Positions 27,782 to 37,762 are shown, counted from the stretch's first letter. The stretch: 46,053 bases of DNA from Bryobacterales bacterium (GCA_020846745.1 JADLDI010000049.1:1-46053), one strand, 5' to 3'. The notes: generated by a model not told the origin, from the letters alone. Made by a program: numbers and translations.

Positions 27782-29119
27782 ATGACTCGACCCCTGAGAG
27801 GCACGCCGTCGCAAGGGCTGTGGGGCGCGACGCTCGGCTTCTTCTTCGGCTTCGCGGCGGTGGCGCTTTTCGGTCCGACGGCGGCGCGCTTCCAGCAGTT
27901 GATGGATCTGAGCCCCATGGCCGTGGGCTTTCTGGTAGCCATGCCTTCCCTTACGGGATCGCTGTTGCGCATACCTTTCGCGGCATGGGTTGAAACTACC
28001 GGGGGGCGCAAACCGTTTCTGGTCCTTTTGAGCCTCTCGTTGATCGGCATGGCGGGGTTGACGGCAGTTGCCCTATGGGTATACCCGGACCGCTTGACGG
28101 CCGCATGGTATCCACTGCTTTTGATCCTGGGCATATTCTGCGGCTGCGGTATCGCGACATTCTCGGTCGGCATCGGCCAGGTCTCGTACTGGCACCCCCA
28201 GCGCCAGCAGGGGCGGGCGCTAGCCATCTATGCCGGGCTCGGCAACGTTGCGCCCGGCGTCTTCACCTTCATCTTGCCGTTCGTGCTGGCGCAGTGGGGC
28301 CTGGCGACGTCCTATGTCGCGTGGTTTCTGATGCTGCTGGCCGGGACTGCTCTCTATGCGGTCGCGGGCCGCAACTCCTGGTACTTCCAACTACGCGAGC
28401 AGGGCGCTTCCGACGCCGAGGCGCGCCGCGATGCCGCCGCCTTGGGGCAGGAACTGTTCCCCGCCCGCAACCTGATGGAAAGCTTGCGCGAGTCGGCACG
28501 CTGTCCAAAGACGTGGGCGCTCGTGTGCATTTACTTCACTACTTTCGGCGGGTTCATCGCGCTCACGGTTTGGCTTCCTACGTATTACACGCAATACTAC
28601 GGCCTCTCTCCGCTGCTGGCGGGCGGGCTTGCCGGAGCCTTCTCGCTGCTGTGCTCATTGATCCGTGTCGGCGGCGGAGTGCTCGCCGACAAACTTCGCG
28701 AAGGCGGTGAGAACACCGCTGTTCTGGCCCTGCTCGTTCTGCTGTCCGGAACGCTCGTGATGATCAATGCCACGCGTTACGAAATGGCGATCCCCGGCGA
28801 GGTCCTCATGGCGTTCGGTATGGGTGTCGCGAATGCAGCCGTGTTCAAGATGGTGCCGCAAGCCGTTCCCCGCGCGGTCGGAGGCGCTTCCGGCTGGGTG
28901 GGCGGATTGGGAGCCTTCGGCGGATTCGCGATCCCGCCGGCGCTGGCCTTCGCCGTTCGCGACCTCGGCAAGGCAGGCTATGCCATCGGCTTTATCGTGT
29001 TTGTGTTTCTCACGCTGTTGTCGCTGACTATGACCTGGATTCTGAAGTACTCGGGCGAACCGGCGCGGTCGCCCGCGCCGCAGCCCATTCAACCCGCGGA
29101 GACGCTGGCGAGCCACTGA
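27782..29119 (+). CDS. narK: NarK-type nitrate/nitrite transporter (MFS)
   Basis: The 445-residue protein has about 12 membrane helices and belongs to the nitrate/nitrite porter branch of the major facilitator superfamily. Family blocks include GLGNVAPGVFTFILPF (a variant of the nitrate signature), FGGFIALTVWLPTYYTQYYG with the Gly-rich stretch after it, and GVANAAVFKMVPQAVPRAVGGA with GWVGGLGAFGGF (second nitrate signature). It should take up nitrate or exchange nitrate for nitrite for the cytoplasmic active site of NarG. I chose the ATG at 27782, downstream of narI and after AAGGGAAG. The stop is one base before the ATG of actA, which joins the nar and act genes without any intergenic space. 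Confidence 0.93.
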   Translation: MTRPLRGTPSQGLWGATLGFFFGFAAVALFGPTAARFQQLMDLSPMAVGFLVAMPSLTGSLLRIPFAAWVETTGGRKPFLVLLSLSLIGMAGLTAVALWVYPDRLTAAWYPLLLILGIFCGCGIATFSVGIGQVSYWHPQRQQGRALAIYAGLGNVAPGVFTFILPFVLAQWGLATSYVAWFLMLLAGTALYAVAGRNSWYFQLREQGASDAEARRDAAALGQELFPARNLMESLRESARCPKTWALVCIYFTTFGGFIALTVWLPTYYTQYYGLSPLLAGGLAGAFSLLCSLIRVGGGVLADKLREGGENTAVLALLVLLSGTLVMINATRYEMAIPGEVLMAFGMGVANAAVFKMVPQAVPRAVGGASGWVGGLGAFGGFAIPPALAFAVRDLGKAGYAIGFIVFVFLTLLSLTMTWILKYSGEPARSPAPQPIQPAETLASH

Positions 29120-29120
29120 C

Positions 29121-29774
29121 ATGAGAAGCCGCATCATCACCATCGTTCTCGCTATCGGGCTCGGCATTTCGTGCATCCTGCTCGCTTCGCGCATCGGGCA
29201 ACTGCACTTGCCGGGCAACCAACGGGATTACGCGCCCGTGCAGCCGATCGCCTATTCCCATCGCTTGCACGCCGGCGAGATGCAGATCCCGTGTCTCTAT
29301 TGCCACTACGCCGCGCAGTTCAGCCGGCACGCGAGCGTTCCGCCCGCCGGTGTCTGCATGAACTGCCATCGCGAGGTGACCGCGTCTCTTGGCGCCGTGC
29401 ATGCCGAAGACGCCGCCGCTGAGAAAGAAAAACGCAAACCGCGGCAGATCCTGTCGCCCGAACTGCGGAAGCTCTATGACGCGCTGGCGCTCGATGGGAG
29501 TTTACAGCCCGATCCGAACAAGAAGGCGCAGCCCATCGTGTGGAACCGCGTCCATGCCTTGCCCTCCTTTGTCTATTTCGACCATCGGGCTCACGTACGC
29601 GTGGGTGTCGCGTGCCAGCAATGCCACGGGCCGGTGGAAGCCATGGAGCGCGTGCGTCAGTTTTCGGATCTCAGCATGGGCTGGTGCGTGAACTGTCACC
29701 GCCAGGCCAACCAGACGGGCGTGGCCGGTACCCGTGTGAATGCGTCGACGAACTGTTCGACGTGTCATTTCTAG
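29121..29774 (+). CDS. actA: alternative complex III subunit A, pentahaem cytochrome c
   Basis: The 217-residue protein has an N-terminal hydrophobic anchor (about residues 6-25) and five CxxCH haem sites: CLYCH, CMNCH, CQQCH, CVNCH and the terminal CSTCH, followed by one residue. This matches the pentahaem ActA subunit of alternative complex III (ACIII), which accepts electrons from ActB and passes them to soluble cytochrome c or to a bound partner. The spacing (pairs of haems with PxxCMNCH and GWCVNCHRQ) is typical of the family. It begins one base after the narK stop and precedes actB by 13 bp, so it is part of the same array. Confidence 0.93.
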   Translation: MRSRIITIVLAIGLGISCILLASRIGQLHLPGNQRDYAPVQPIAYSHRLHAGEMQIPCLYCHYAAQFSRHASVPPAGVCMNCHREVTASLGAVHAEDAAAEKEKRKPRQILSPELRKLYDALALDGSLQPDPNKKAQPIVWNRVHALPSFVYFDHRAHVRVGVACQQCHGPVEAMERVRQFSDLSMGWCVNCHRQANQTGVAGTRVNASTNCSTCHF

Positions 29775-29787
29775 GGAGATTTTGATC

Positions 29788-32763
29788 ATGCCCGAGAAAC
29801 CTTGGCGCAGCTTGGAAGAATGGCAGTCAGTTTCCGAACCGGACGGCCGGGAATTCGCAGAAGATTTGACGGCAATCGAAGCCGGGCCCGGCCGCCGCGG
29901 ATTCCTGAAGGCGGCGGGCTTCAGCTTCGGCGCAGCGATGCTGGCGGGTTGTAGCCGCACTGTTCAGAAGATCGAACCCAACCTGGTTCAGCCGGAGGGT
30001 TTCATACCGGGCCTGCCGGTCTACTACGCGTCCACGTGCGGCGCCTGCAGCGCGGCCTGCGGAACGCTTGTGAAGGTGCGGGACGGCCGGCCGATCAAGC
30101 TCGAAGGCAACTCGAGCCATCCGATTTCGCAAGGCGGTTTGTGTGCCGTTGGACAGGCGTCGATTCTGGGCCTCTACGACAGCCGGCGCGTCGCGCAGCC
30201 GGTGGTGGAGGGCAAACCCGCGAGTTGGGCGCAAGCCGACGCGTTTATTCGGTCCCGTATCGACGACGTGCGGCAGCGTGGGGGCACTGTCCGGCTCCTC
30301 ACGGGCACAGTGCACGGCCCGGCCGAATCGGCCTCAATTCGCCGCTTTCTCGACGGCTTTCGCAACGCCCGCCACATCGCCTACGATGCGCTGTCTTCAT
30401 CGGCCATTCCCGATGCGCACGAGCAAACGCACGGCTTGCGCATCCTGCCGCGGTACCGGTTCGACAAGGCGGACGTGATCGTGTCGATCGGCGCCGACTT
30501 CCTCGGAACATGGATTTCGCCTGTCGAGTTCGCGCGCGGCTATGCCTCGTCGCGCGATCCGCAAGGCAGCCGCTATGCCTGGCACGCGCAAGTGGAGCCG
30601 CTGATGTCGCTCACCGGTACCAAGGCGGACCTGCGCGTGGTGCTGGGCCCGAGTGAAACCGCAGCCTTCGTGAACGATTTGTTTGAGGCTGTGCGGACGG
30701 GCGCCTCGAGCCGCGCCGAGGTGGCTGGCATTGCGGAACGGCTGCGGGGTGCCCGAGGGCGCGGCCTCGTCGTTTGCGGAAGTCAGGACGTTGCCACGCA
30801 GGTGCTGGTAAACCGGATAAACGAGGCGCTTGGCAACTACGGCGCTACGGTCGTGACAGACCGGGCCTGCCGCCAGCGCCGCGGCGACGACCGGGCATTG
30901 CAAAGTCTATTCGCCGAGTTGCGCGACGGACGGGTGGATGTGCTCATTGTCGCCGGCACGAATCCTGTCTTCGACATTCCCGGCGGAGATGTGGTGCGGA
31001 AGGCAAAGTTGCTGGTGGTGCACGCGGAACGGTTGGACGAGACGGCCGCGAAGGCGGACGTGGTCTCTGCCGCCTCGCACACGCTTGAGTCGTGGGGCGA
31101 CGCGGAACCGGTGGAGGGCGCGGCGAGCCTTGTGCAACCGTGCATCCGCCCGCTGTTTCAGACCCGGTCCTGGTTAGAGACGCTGGCGGCATGGTCGGGT
31201 AAACCAGCGGGTGCGTTGGATCTGTTACGCGATCACTGGCAAAGGGAGATCTTCCCCAATGCGAAATCCGGCCTTGCGTTCGAGCCGTTTTGGGAGAAGG
31301 CCCTGCAAGACGGCTTTGTGGAATACCAGCCGCCCGCACGCGCGAAGGCCGCCGCCGCTACCCCGCGCGAAGCCGCGCCTCACAGAGAAACCCAGCGGCA
31401 GGAAGGCTTCGAACTGGTCCTCTACGCCAAAACGGCGCTGTTTGAAGGACGCCATGCCTATAACCCGTGGCTCCAGGAAGTGCCCGACCCGGTGACGAAG
31501 GTCGCCTGGGATAACTACTGCTGTCTCGCCCCAAGCGCCGCCGCGAAGCTGGGCGCCGTATCCGGCAATGTGGTGCGCATCGAATGCGGCGGACAGACAC
31601 TCGAACTGCCGGCCCTGGTTCAGCCTGGCCAGCACGAAGGCACCCTGGCCGTCGCGCTGGGCTACGGCAGTAGCCTCTCCGCGCGATTTGCCAAAGCCGG
31701 GCCCGAATGGATTGAAGCGCTGCCCACCTTGAACGAGAAGGGGCTGGTAGGAGTGAATGCCGCACCGCTGCTGGCTTTCGAACAGGGGACCCTGCGGTAT
31801 TCCCGGTCTGGCGCGAAGCTTTCGAAAACCGGCAAACAGGTGGCGCTCGCCTGCACCCAGGAGCATCACACACTGAGCGTGCCGGAGCGGCTGAAGCCGG
31901 CGGCCGGAGGCACGCGGCCGATCGTGCAGGAGACCACACTTGCCCAGCTTCGCGAAGGTCTTGCCCAGCTTCGCGAAAACGGTGGACGGGCTGAGGACAA
32001 GCCCAAGCCGGAACTGTGGCCGCCGGATCACCCATACCCGGCGCACCACTGGGCGATGGTTGTGGATCTGAATGCCTGCACCGGATGTGCCGCCTGCATC
32101 GTCGCCTGCCAGGCGGAGAACAATATTCCCGTCGTCGGCAAGGATGAGATGCGCAGGAAGCGCGAAATGCATTGGATGCGCATCGACCGCTATTATTCCG
32201 GCGCCCCGGAGAATCCGCGCGTGGCTCACCAGCCGATGTTCTGCCAGCAGTGCGACCATGCGCCGTGCGAAACCGTTTGTCCGGTGCTCGCCACGTCGCA
32301 CAGCGAGGAAGGCCTCAACCAGCAGACCTACAACCGCTGCGTCGGCACCCGGTATTGCGCCAATAACTGTCCGTACAAGGTCCGTCGCTTCAATTGGTTC
32401 CAGTACTCGCGGGAAGACCGCGTGGCGAACCTGGTGCTGAACCCCGAGGTCACCGTCCGCAGCCGGGGTGTCATGGAGAAATGCACGTTCTGCGTGCAGC
32501 GCATTCAGGAGGCCAAGATCGAGTCCAAGCGCGCCGGCATTCCACTCGGCGACGGCGACATCCAAACCGCCTGCCAGCAGACGTGTCCGGCAAAGGCGAT
32601 CGTATTCGGCGACCTTGACGATACGCGGAGCGAGGTTTCGCGCCTGATGGCCTCGGGCCGGCGCTATCGGGTGCTCGAGGAGATCAATGTGCGGCCGGCC
32701 GTAGGGTATCTGAAAATCGTCCGGCCGGAGCTACCGGCCGGCGGGGAGAAACAGCATGGCTGA
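29788..32763 (+). CDS. actB: alternative complex III subunit B, fused molybdopterin-like and Fe-S domains
   Basis: The 991-residue protein has a Tat-type signal ([21 protein letters not shown], Arg36-Arg37) ending in a lipobox-like Cys55, so it should be exported folded and anchored outside the membrane. The B1 part has an N-terminal CGACSAAC group (Cys84/87/91) plus Cys119 and the molybdopterin-oxidoreductase fold. ActB members of known structure lack the Mo cofactor. The B2 part (from about 750) has four Fe-S groups: [39 protein letters not shown], and CTFCVQR with CQQTCP. I chose the ATG at 29788, after AGGGAG; the frame opens earlier, inside actA. A short exact tandem duplication lies in the B1-B2 linker. 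The 3' end overlaps actC by 8 bp. Confidence 0.94.
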   Translation: MPEKPWRSLEEWQSVSEPDGREFAEDLTAIEAGPGRRGFLKAAGFSFGAAMLAGCSRTVQKIEPNLVQPEGFIPGLPVYYASTCGACSAACGTLVKVRDGRPIKLEGNSSHPISQGGLCAVGQASILGLYDSRRVAQPVVEGKPASWAQADAFIRSRIDDVRQRGGTVRLLTGTVHGPAESASIRRFLDGFRNARHIAYDALSSSAIPDAHEQTHGLRILPRYRFDKADVIVSIGADFLGTWISPVEFARGYASSRDPQGSRYAWHAQVEPLMSLTGTKADLRVVLGPSETAAFVNDLFEAVRTGASSRAEVAGIAERLRGARGRGLVVCGSQDVATQVLVNRINEALGNYGATVVTDRACRQRRGDDRALQSLFAELRDGRVDVLIVAGTNPVFDIPGGDVVRKAKLLVVHAERLDETAAKADVVSAASHTLESWGDAEPVEGAASLVQPCIRPLFQTRSWLETLAAWSGKPAGALDLLRDHWQREIFPNAKSGLAFEPFWEKALQDGFVEYQPPARAKAAAATPREAAPHRETQRQEGFELVLYAKTALFEGRHAYNPWLQEVPDPVTKVAWDNYCCLAPSAAAKLGAVSGNVVRIECGGQTLELPALVQPGQHEGTLAVALGYGSSLSARFAKAGPEWIEALPTLNEKGLVGVNAAPLLAFEQGTLRYSRSGAKLSKTGKQVALACTQEHHTLSVPERLKPAAGGTRPIVQETTLAQLREGLAQLRENGGRAEDKPKPELWPPDHPYPAHHWAMVVDLNACTGCAACIVACQAENNIPVVGKDEMRRKREMHWMRIDRYYSGAPENPRVAHQPMFCQQCDHAPCETVCPVLATSHSEEGLNQQTYNRCVGTRYCANNCPYKVRRFNWFQYSREDRVANLVLNPEVTVRSRGVMEKCTFCVQRIQEAKIESKRAGIPLGDGDIQTACQQTCPAKAIVFGDLDDTRSEVSRLMASGRRYRVLEEINVRPAVGYLKIVRPELPAGGEKQHG
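31939..31980 (+). repeat. 21-bp tandem duplication in the actB linker
   Basis: An exact 18-nt word (CTTGCCCAGCTTCGCGAA) occurs at 31939-31956 and again at 31960-31977, a 21-bp unit in frame. It adds a second LAQLRE to the linker between the molybdopterin-like and Fe-S parts of ActB. The exact identity suggests a recent duplication. Confidence 0.8.
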
Positions 32764-34123
32764 TATCGCACTGAGCCCTCCCCTCGTAGTGGGGCATAAG
32801 AACCCGGCGGATGTTACCGAAGATGTTTGCCGTCCGATGGAGCGGCGGCCCGGCCTCGCCTGGTGGGCGGCGTTCGCCGTGGCGCTTTCGATGCTCTTGC
32901 TGGGCGTGGCGGCCATCGCCTACGAGATCTCCACGGGCATAGGCACGTGGGGCCTCAATACCACCGTTGGCTGGGCCTTCGACATCACGAACTTCGTGTT
33001 CTGGATCGGTATCGGCCACGCCGGTACGCTCATTTCCGCAATCCTGTTCCTCTTCCGCCAGCGCTGGCGCACCGGTGTCAACCGCGCCGCCGAGGCCATG
33101 ACCCTTTTCGCTGTAATGTGCGCGGGAATCTTTCCGCTGATTCACATGGGCCGCCCGTGGTTTGGCTACTGGATTTTCCCGTATCCGAACTTCCGCGGTT
33201 CGCTGTGGATCAATTTCCGCTCGCCCCTGGCCTGGGACGCGTTTGCCATCTCGACTTACTTCATCATCTCGGCCACGTTCTGGTACGTCGGGTTGATCCC
33301 CGATCTTGCTACCGTGCGGGATCGCGCCAAGCCGGGTCTCCGTAAGACGATCTTCTCGATTGCGAGCCTCGGATGGGACGGAGCCTATACGACATGGAAC
33401 CGTTACGAGATGGTGTACCTGCTGCTGGCCGGGTTGGCTACGCCCCTGGTGGTCTCCGTGCACACAATCGTCAGTTGGGACTTCGCCACTTCTGTGATTC
33501 CCGGCTGGCACGCCACCATCTTCCCGCCCTATTTCGTCGCCGGAGCCATTTTCTCGGGCATGGCCATGGTGCTGACCCTGATGATCATCGCGCGCAAGGT
33601 AATGGGTCTCGAAGCGTACGTCAATCAGCGTCATCTCGACGTGATGTCGAAGCTTATTATCGCCACGGGCAGCATTGTTGGGCTCGCCTACCTGACCGAG
33701 TTCTTTACCGCGCAATACGGCAATAACCATTACGAGCAGTTTGTCTTTCTCAACCGTGCGGGCGGCCCGTTCGCCTGGGCCTACTGGACCATGGTGAGCT
33801 GCAACGTCATCACGCCGCAGTTGCTCTGGTTCCGCAAGATCCGGCACAGTTGGACAGTAGTTTTCATCATCACGATCTTTGTGAACATCGGCATGTGGTT
33901 CGAACGCTTCGTCATCATTGTGACCTCGCTGCACCGCGACTACCTGCCCGCCAGTTGGGCCGGCTACCGGCCCACCTCGATTGAGATTGCGACCCTCATC
34001 GGCAGCTTCGGCCTCTTCTTCACGCTCTTCCTGGTCTTCTGCCGCGTGCTGCCCGTCATCGCGATGGCAGAGATCAAGGGCGTGCTGAGGCACGGCACGC
34101 ATAACGGGGAGGCCCGCCGATGA
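32756..34123 (+). CDS. actC: alternative complex III subunit C, NrfD-like quinol-binding protein
   Basis: The 455-residue polytopic protein has about ten helices and the NrfD/PsrC fold. Recognisable blocks are [42 protein letters not shown] and [19 protein letters not shown], which are characteristic of ActC. It binds menaquinol near the periplasmic side and contributes to the proposed proton pathway in ACIII. It overlaps actB by 8 bp and actD by 4 bp, so stoichiometric translation is likely. The related ActF is encoded three genes later. Confidence 0.95.
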   Translation: MADIALSPPLVVGHKNPADVTEDVCRPMERRPGLAWWAAFAVALSMLLLGVAAIAYEISTGIGTWGLNTTVGWAFDITNFVFWIGIGHAGTLISAILFLFRQRWRTGVNRAAEAMTLFAVMCAGIFPLIHMGRPWFGYWIFPYPNFRGSLWINFRSPLAWDAFAISTYFIISATFWYVGLIPDLATVRDRAKPGLRKTIFSIASLGWDGAYTTWNRYEMVYLLLAGLATPLVVSVHTIVSWDFATSVIPGWHATIFPPYFVAGAIFSGMAMVLTLMIIARKVMGLEAYVNQRHLDVMSKLIIATGSIVGLAYLTEFFTAQYGNNHYEQFVFLNRAGGPFAWAYWTMVSCNVITPQLLWFRKIRHSWTVVFIITIFVNIGMWFERFVIIVTSLHRDYLPASWAGYRPTSIEIATLIGSFGLFFTLFLVFCRVLPVIAMAEIKGVLRHGTHNGEARR

Positions 34124-34653
34124 GCCAGTTCCAGTTATTGGGCATTTTCGACGACGAAGGCGGAATCATGGGCGCCATTCAGGCGGCCCGCGCGCAGCGC
34201 CTCCGTATCGTTGAGGTTTACACTCCCTACGCGGTGCACGGGCTGGACCGCGTACTGGGCTTGAAGCGCTCCCGCCTCTCGCTGGTTTGCCTCGTCGCCG
34301 GCGCGCTCGGTGCGGGCCTTAAGCTGTGGTTCGAGACATGGACGGCCGCCGTCGACTGGCCGGTCGACGTGGGAGGGAAGCCTTGGAACTCCTTGCCGGC
34401 ATTCGTTCCGATCACGTTTGAGGTGATGGTGCTGTTTGCCGGGCTGTCCTCTGTTGGAGCGTTACTGATTGTCTCGCGGCTGTGGCCGGGCAAAAAGTCC
34501 AACCTGATTCATCCGCGAATCACCAATGACCGCTTCGCGCTTCTGCTCGAAGAGACGGACGCTTCCTTCGATGTCGCGCGCGTGCGGCAACTATTAAAGG
34601 CCCACGGAGCCGTCGAGGTGACGGAACTGCTTGCGGAGGAACAGCCGGCATGA
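34120..34653 (+). CDS. actD: alternative complex III subunit D (DUF3341)
   Basis: This 177-residue protein matches the DUF3341 family: a soluble N-terminal part with [18 protein letters not shown] and [20 protein letters not shown], then two membrane helices (about 50-70 and 100-120) separated by [13 protein letters not shown], and a cytoplasmic C-terminal part ending in [11 protein letters not shown]. ActD is an accessory membrane subunit without cofactors that packs against ActC in known ACIII structures. It overlaps both neighbours by 4 bp (ATGA). Confidence 0.95.
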   Translation: MSQFQLLGIFDDEGGIMGAIQAARAQRLRIVEVYTPYAVHGLDRVLGLKRSRLSLVCLVAGALGAGLKLWFETWTAAVDWPVDVGGKPWNSLPAFVPITFEVMVLFAGLSSVGALLIVSRLWPGKKSNLIHPRITNDRFALLLEETDASFDVARVRQLLKAHGAVEVTELLAEEQPA

Positions 34654-35243
34654 CCGCGAAACTCAATTGGACGCTCGCGGCGCTGTTCGTCGTGTCGATG
34701 GTCGCCAACTTCGCCGTGCGGCCCGATCCCGGCGTCCCGAATATCGACATCCTCCCGGACATGGCCCACTCGGCCGCCTACGCTTCGTTTTCCACCAATC
34801 CCGTGCTGCCGGACGGCAAAACCATGCAGCCGCCGGTTCCCGGCACGCTCCCGCGGGGCTTCAAGCCGCTGCGTTACCAGGCCGGTGAACAGGAGGCCCT
34901 ACGCGCATCCGCCGAGTTGACCAACCCGCTCGATCCGCAAAAGGCGAAGGAGAGGGGCGCGGTCGTCTTCCAGAACTTCTGCGCGCCCTGTCATGGCGGA
35001 TCTCTACGGGGCGACGGAGCGGTGGCGCTGCACGGCTTCCCGGCCCCGGCGAATCTGAAAGGCGAGAAGTCCGTGAAACTGACTGAGGGACAGATGTTCC
35101 ACATTCTTACGTTTGGCCAGAAGAAGATGCCCTCCTACGCCTCACAACTGACCGTGAATGACCGCTGGAGCGTCATCGCCTACCTGAAAGCCTTGCAAAA
35201 CGAGCCTGTGGCGCCGGCGCCCGTTCCGGAGGCGCCGAAATGA
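34650..35243 (+). CDS. actE: alternative complex III subunit E, monohaem cytochrome c
   Basis: The 197-residue protein has one N-terminal hydrophobic segment (about residues 6-22) and a class I cytochrome c domain with CAPCH and the axial Met in KKMPSYASQL. ActE is the monohaem cytochrome c subunit of ACIII and the likely exit point for electrons to the acceptor. Unlike many members it has no lipobox Cys, so it is probably held by an uncleaved anchor. It overlaps actD and actF by 4 bp each. In this cluster its acceptor could be NarC, the b/c fusion cytochrome or a soluble cytochrome encoded elsewhere. Confidence 0.93.
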   Translation: MTAKLNWTLAALFVVSMVANFAVRPDPGVPNIDILPDMAHSAAYASFSTNPVLPDGKTMQPPVPGTLPRGFKPLRYQAGEQEALRASAELTNPLDPQKAKERGAVVFQNFCAPCHGGSLRGDGAVALHGFPAPANLKGEKSVKLTEGQMFHILTFGQKKMPSYASQLTVNDRWSVIAYLKALQNEPVAPAPVPEAPK

Positions 35244-36403
35244 ACCACTTCGAATTCACCTACCAACCCCCGCGGGCGCTTGAACGGTCGCTGCTGGTTC
35301 TGTCTGGAATCGGCGTTCTGGCCTGGGTGGCCGGGCTCATCGTCGCACCGGAGCGCGCTTGGGCAAGCTTGCTGATGGTCTCCTTCTGGGTGGCTGCGAT
35401 GGGTCTGTCCGGTACTTTCTTCGTGGCCCTCCAATACGTCTGCGGCGCCGGGTGGGCGGTGGCGTTCCGGCGCGTTCCGGAGGCCATGTCCGCCGCTCTG
35501 CCCATAGGTGCGGCCGGACTGTTTCTTGTCTTCCTGGTCCATCCTGAGCTGTACCCCTGGGTGGCACACCATGGCGAATCGACGGGATTCCACGCCTTCT
35601 GGCTGAGCCGTCCTTTCTTCCTCGTCCGCGCCGTCGTCTACTTTGCGCTGTGGCTCGCGTTTTCGGCGGTGCTGATCCGCAATTCGCGCCGTCAGGACCA
35701 GGATGGCGACCTTCTGCACACGCGGCGAAACATCCGCGCGTCCGTCATTTACATGTTCGTGTTCGCGCTGACGTTCTGGCTCGCCAGCGTGGATTGGATC
35801 ATGTCGCTCGAGCCCGAATGGACCAGCACCATCTTCGGCATCTACAACTTCGCCGGCATGTTCTCGGCCGGCCTCGCCACCATCGTTCTGCTGGTGCTCT
35901 GGCTCAAACGGTCGGCACCCCTGCGCGACTTCGTGAATGACGAACACCTCCACGACCTCGGCAAACTGCTCTTCGCCTTCAGCACCTTCTGGATGTACAT
36001 CTTCTTCAGCCAATACATGTTGATCTGGTACGCCAACATGACCGAGGAAAGCGTGTATTACATCCTCCGGCAGCAAGGCGTCTTGGGCGTGCTGTTCATC
36101 GCCAATGTGGTCCTGAACTGGGGCGTGCCATTCGTCATCCTGCTGTCGAGCGCCGCCAAGCGGACGCCTGCGGTTCTCGCGTCGATGGCGGTGCTGATCC
36201 TGGTCGGCCGGTGGCTGGACCTGTACCTGATGGTGATGCCGCCCCTCATGCACGGTAAGGCCGCTCTGCCCTGGATGGAGTTTGGCATGATGCTGGGGGT
36301 TATGGCGTTGTTCCTGTTGGCGTTCCTGGCGTGGTTCCGCCAGTCGCCGCAGGCCCCCGTGCGCGATCCGCTCCTTGCCCAGAGCCTCGGCTATCACAAT
36401 TGA
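35240..36403 (+). CDS. actF: alternative complex III subunit F, second NrfD-like quinone-site subunit
   Basis: The 387-residue protein has about ten membrane helices and is a shorter, ActC-related NrfD-like subunit. Family blocks are ASVDWIMSLEPEWTSTIFGI, HDLGKLLFAFSTFWMYIFFSQYML and IWYANMTEES. In ACIII ActF pairs with ActC in the membrane and is thought to take part in proton translocation. The overlap with actE is 4 bp. Its stop overlaps the TTG proposed as the start of the TehA-like gene. No actG or cytochrome oxidase genes follow, although ACIII operons often continue into them. Confidence 0.94.
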   Translation: MNHFEFTYQPPRALERSLLVLSGIGVLAWVAGLIVAPERAWASLLMVSFWVAAMGLSGTFFVALQYVCGAGWAVAFRRVPEAMSAALPIGAAGLFLVFLVHPELYPWVAHHGESTGFHAFWLSRPFFLVRAVVYFALWLAFSAVLIRNSRRQDQDGDLLHTRRNIRASVIYMFVFALTFWLASVDWIMSLEPEWTSTIFGIYNFAGMFSAGLATIVLLVLWLKRSAPLRDFVNDEHLHDLGKLLFAFSTFWMYIFFSQYMLIWYANMTEESVYYILRQQGVLGVLFIANVVLNWGVPFVILLSSAAKRTPAVLASMAVLILVGRWLDLYLMVMPPLMHGKAALPWMEFGMMLGVMALFLLAFLAWFRQSPQAPVRDPLLAQSLGYHN

Positions 36404-37491
36404 GGAGTTTGCCCAACACGCGATCGCAACATAACGCATCGCAAGATAACGCGTTAGCGGGTCTCGTCGCCGGATTGTCTCCTGCCTACTTCGCCATGGT
36501 GATGGCCACGGGCATTGTTTCGCTCTCGGCGCATATGCTCGGTGTGGAATGGCTCGCATGGCCGCTGTTTGAACTCAACGTCGCGGTTTATACCATCATC
36601 TGGATCCTGTACATCCTGCGCATCCGCTGGTTCGGACGAGTGGTTCTCCGCGACCTGACGGATCATCAACGCGGTCCGGGCTTCTTCACCACCGTGGCCG
36701 CGTCCGGCATCCTCGGAAGCCAGTTTGTCCTGATCGCGGGCAACTACCACGTCGCCGCAGTGCTCTGGGTGCTGGCAATCGTTTTGTGGATCCTGTTGAT
36801 CTACACCGTCCTTACGGCATTCACCATCAAGGAAGATAAACCGGGATTGTACGAGGGCATCTCCGGAGCTTGGCTGCTGGCCGTGGTGGCCACCCAATCG
36901 GTGGCGAGCCTCAGCGCCCTGGTCGCACTCCATTGGAATCAACCATACCGGCTGATGATCAACTTCTTCGCCCTCTCGATGTGGCTCTGGGGCGGGATGC
37001 TCTACATTTGGATGATCTCGCTCATCTTCTACCGGTACACCTTCTTTCGCTTTTCACCTGGAGACCTCTCGCCCCCCTACTGGATCAACATGGGCGCGAT
37101 GGCCATCTCGACCCTCGCCGGCGCGCGGCTTATCATGAATACCCCGGACGCGCCGTTCCTGCATTCCCTGCTTCCGTTCCTGAAGGGGTTCACCGTGTTC
37201 TACTGGGCGACGGGCACCTGGTGGATTCCGATGCTCCTGATTCTGGCCGCGTGGAGACATCTCTACAAGCGGTTCCCGCTGGAATACGATCCGCTGTACT
37301 GGGGCGCTGTCTTCCCGCTCGGCATGTACTCCGCTTCGACGTTCCAGATGGCCCACGCCATGCAACTCGATTTCCTGCATGCGGTGCCGCACATCTTCCT
37401 ATACGTCGCTCTTGCGGCGTGGATGACCGCCTTTTGGGGGCTCTTGAGGAAATTGGCCGTCAGCCTGGTCCCGGTTCGCCGCTTCAGCTAG
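36400..37491 (+). CDS. TehA/SLAC1-family (TDT) anion channel or transporter
   Basis: The product (363 residues from TTG at 36400) has about ten membrane helices and belongs to the tellurite-resistance/dicarboxylate transporter family, shown by SPAYFAMVMATGIVSLSAHML, KGFTVFYWATGTWWIPMLL and YDPLYWGAVFPLGMYSASTFQMA. TehA and plant SLAC1 are homologous anion channels, and SLAC1 conducts nitrate and chloride. Linkage to nitrate respiration makes nitrate or nitrite passage a reasonable inference. The start is uncertain: TTG at 36400 overlaps the actF stop, and TTG at 36409 lies only 2 bp after GGAG. It is the last gene of the plus-strand array and the only one not part of Nar or ACIII proper. Confidence 0.88.
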   Translation: MRSLPNTRSQHNASQDNALAGLVAGLSPAYFAMVMATGIVSLSAHMLGVEWLAWPLFELNVAVYTIIWILYILRIRWFGRVVLRDLTDHQRGPGFFTTVAASGILGSQFVLIAGNYHVAAVLWVLAIVLWILLIYTVLTAFTIKEDKPGLYEGISGAWLLAVVATQSVASLSALVALHWNQPYRLMINFFALSMWLWGGMLYIWMISLIFYRYTFFRFSPGDLSPPYWINMGAMAISTLAGARLIMNTPDAPFLHSLLPFLKGFTVFYWATGTWWIPMLLILAAWRHLYKRFPLEYDPLYWGAVFPLGMYSASTFQMAHAMQLDFLHAVPHIFLYVALAAWMTAFWGLLRKLAVSLVPVRRFS

Positions 37492-37582
37492 GAATATCTG
37501 ATGCTATTACATTACGTGGGACTGCCTGTCGCTTCCACACCCGCCGGCAATAACTGAGTTGCTGGCGATATGCCCTTTTAGG

Positions 37583-37762
37583 TCAACCGCTCTTCGCTTT
37601 GGGCTGGTTTCGGATGTCCGGTTTCGGCGGCCGGTTCTTTGCCGGATTGCTGAACACGAAACGGCCGTAGAGGATACACCCCTTCATCCCCGGGTCGCAG
37701 GGGAGCTTGTTCACCTTCAGACAACGTCCGTTCAACTCGTGCGGACAACCCCAGCTGCTCAT
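37583..37762 (-). CDS. small four-cysteine protein linked to RIC
   Basis: A 59-residue protein is encoded 78 bp downstream of the RIC gene on the same strand. It starts MSSWGCPHELNGRCLKVN, then has LPCDPGMKGCILYGRFVF and a basic Pro-rich tail. The four cysteines (C6, C14, C22, C29) and the PCDPGMKGCILYGR block look like a small metal- or Fe-S-binding knuckle, and I recall similar uncharacterised proteins of the form CPH-C-PCxPGxKGCxLxGRF. The ATG follows AGGGGGG at a normal distance. The cysteine motif and position suggest a partner of RIC in Fe-S repair or NO response, which is inference. Zinc binding is equally possible. Confidence 0.7.
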   Translation of the reverse strand: MSSWGCPHELNGRCLKVNKLPCDPGMKGCILYGRFVFSNPAKNRPPKPDIRNQPKAKSG

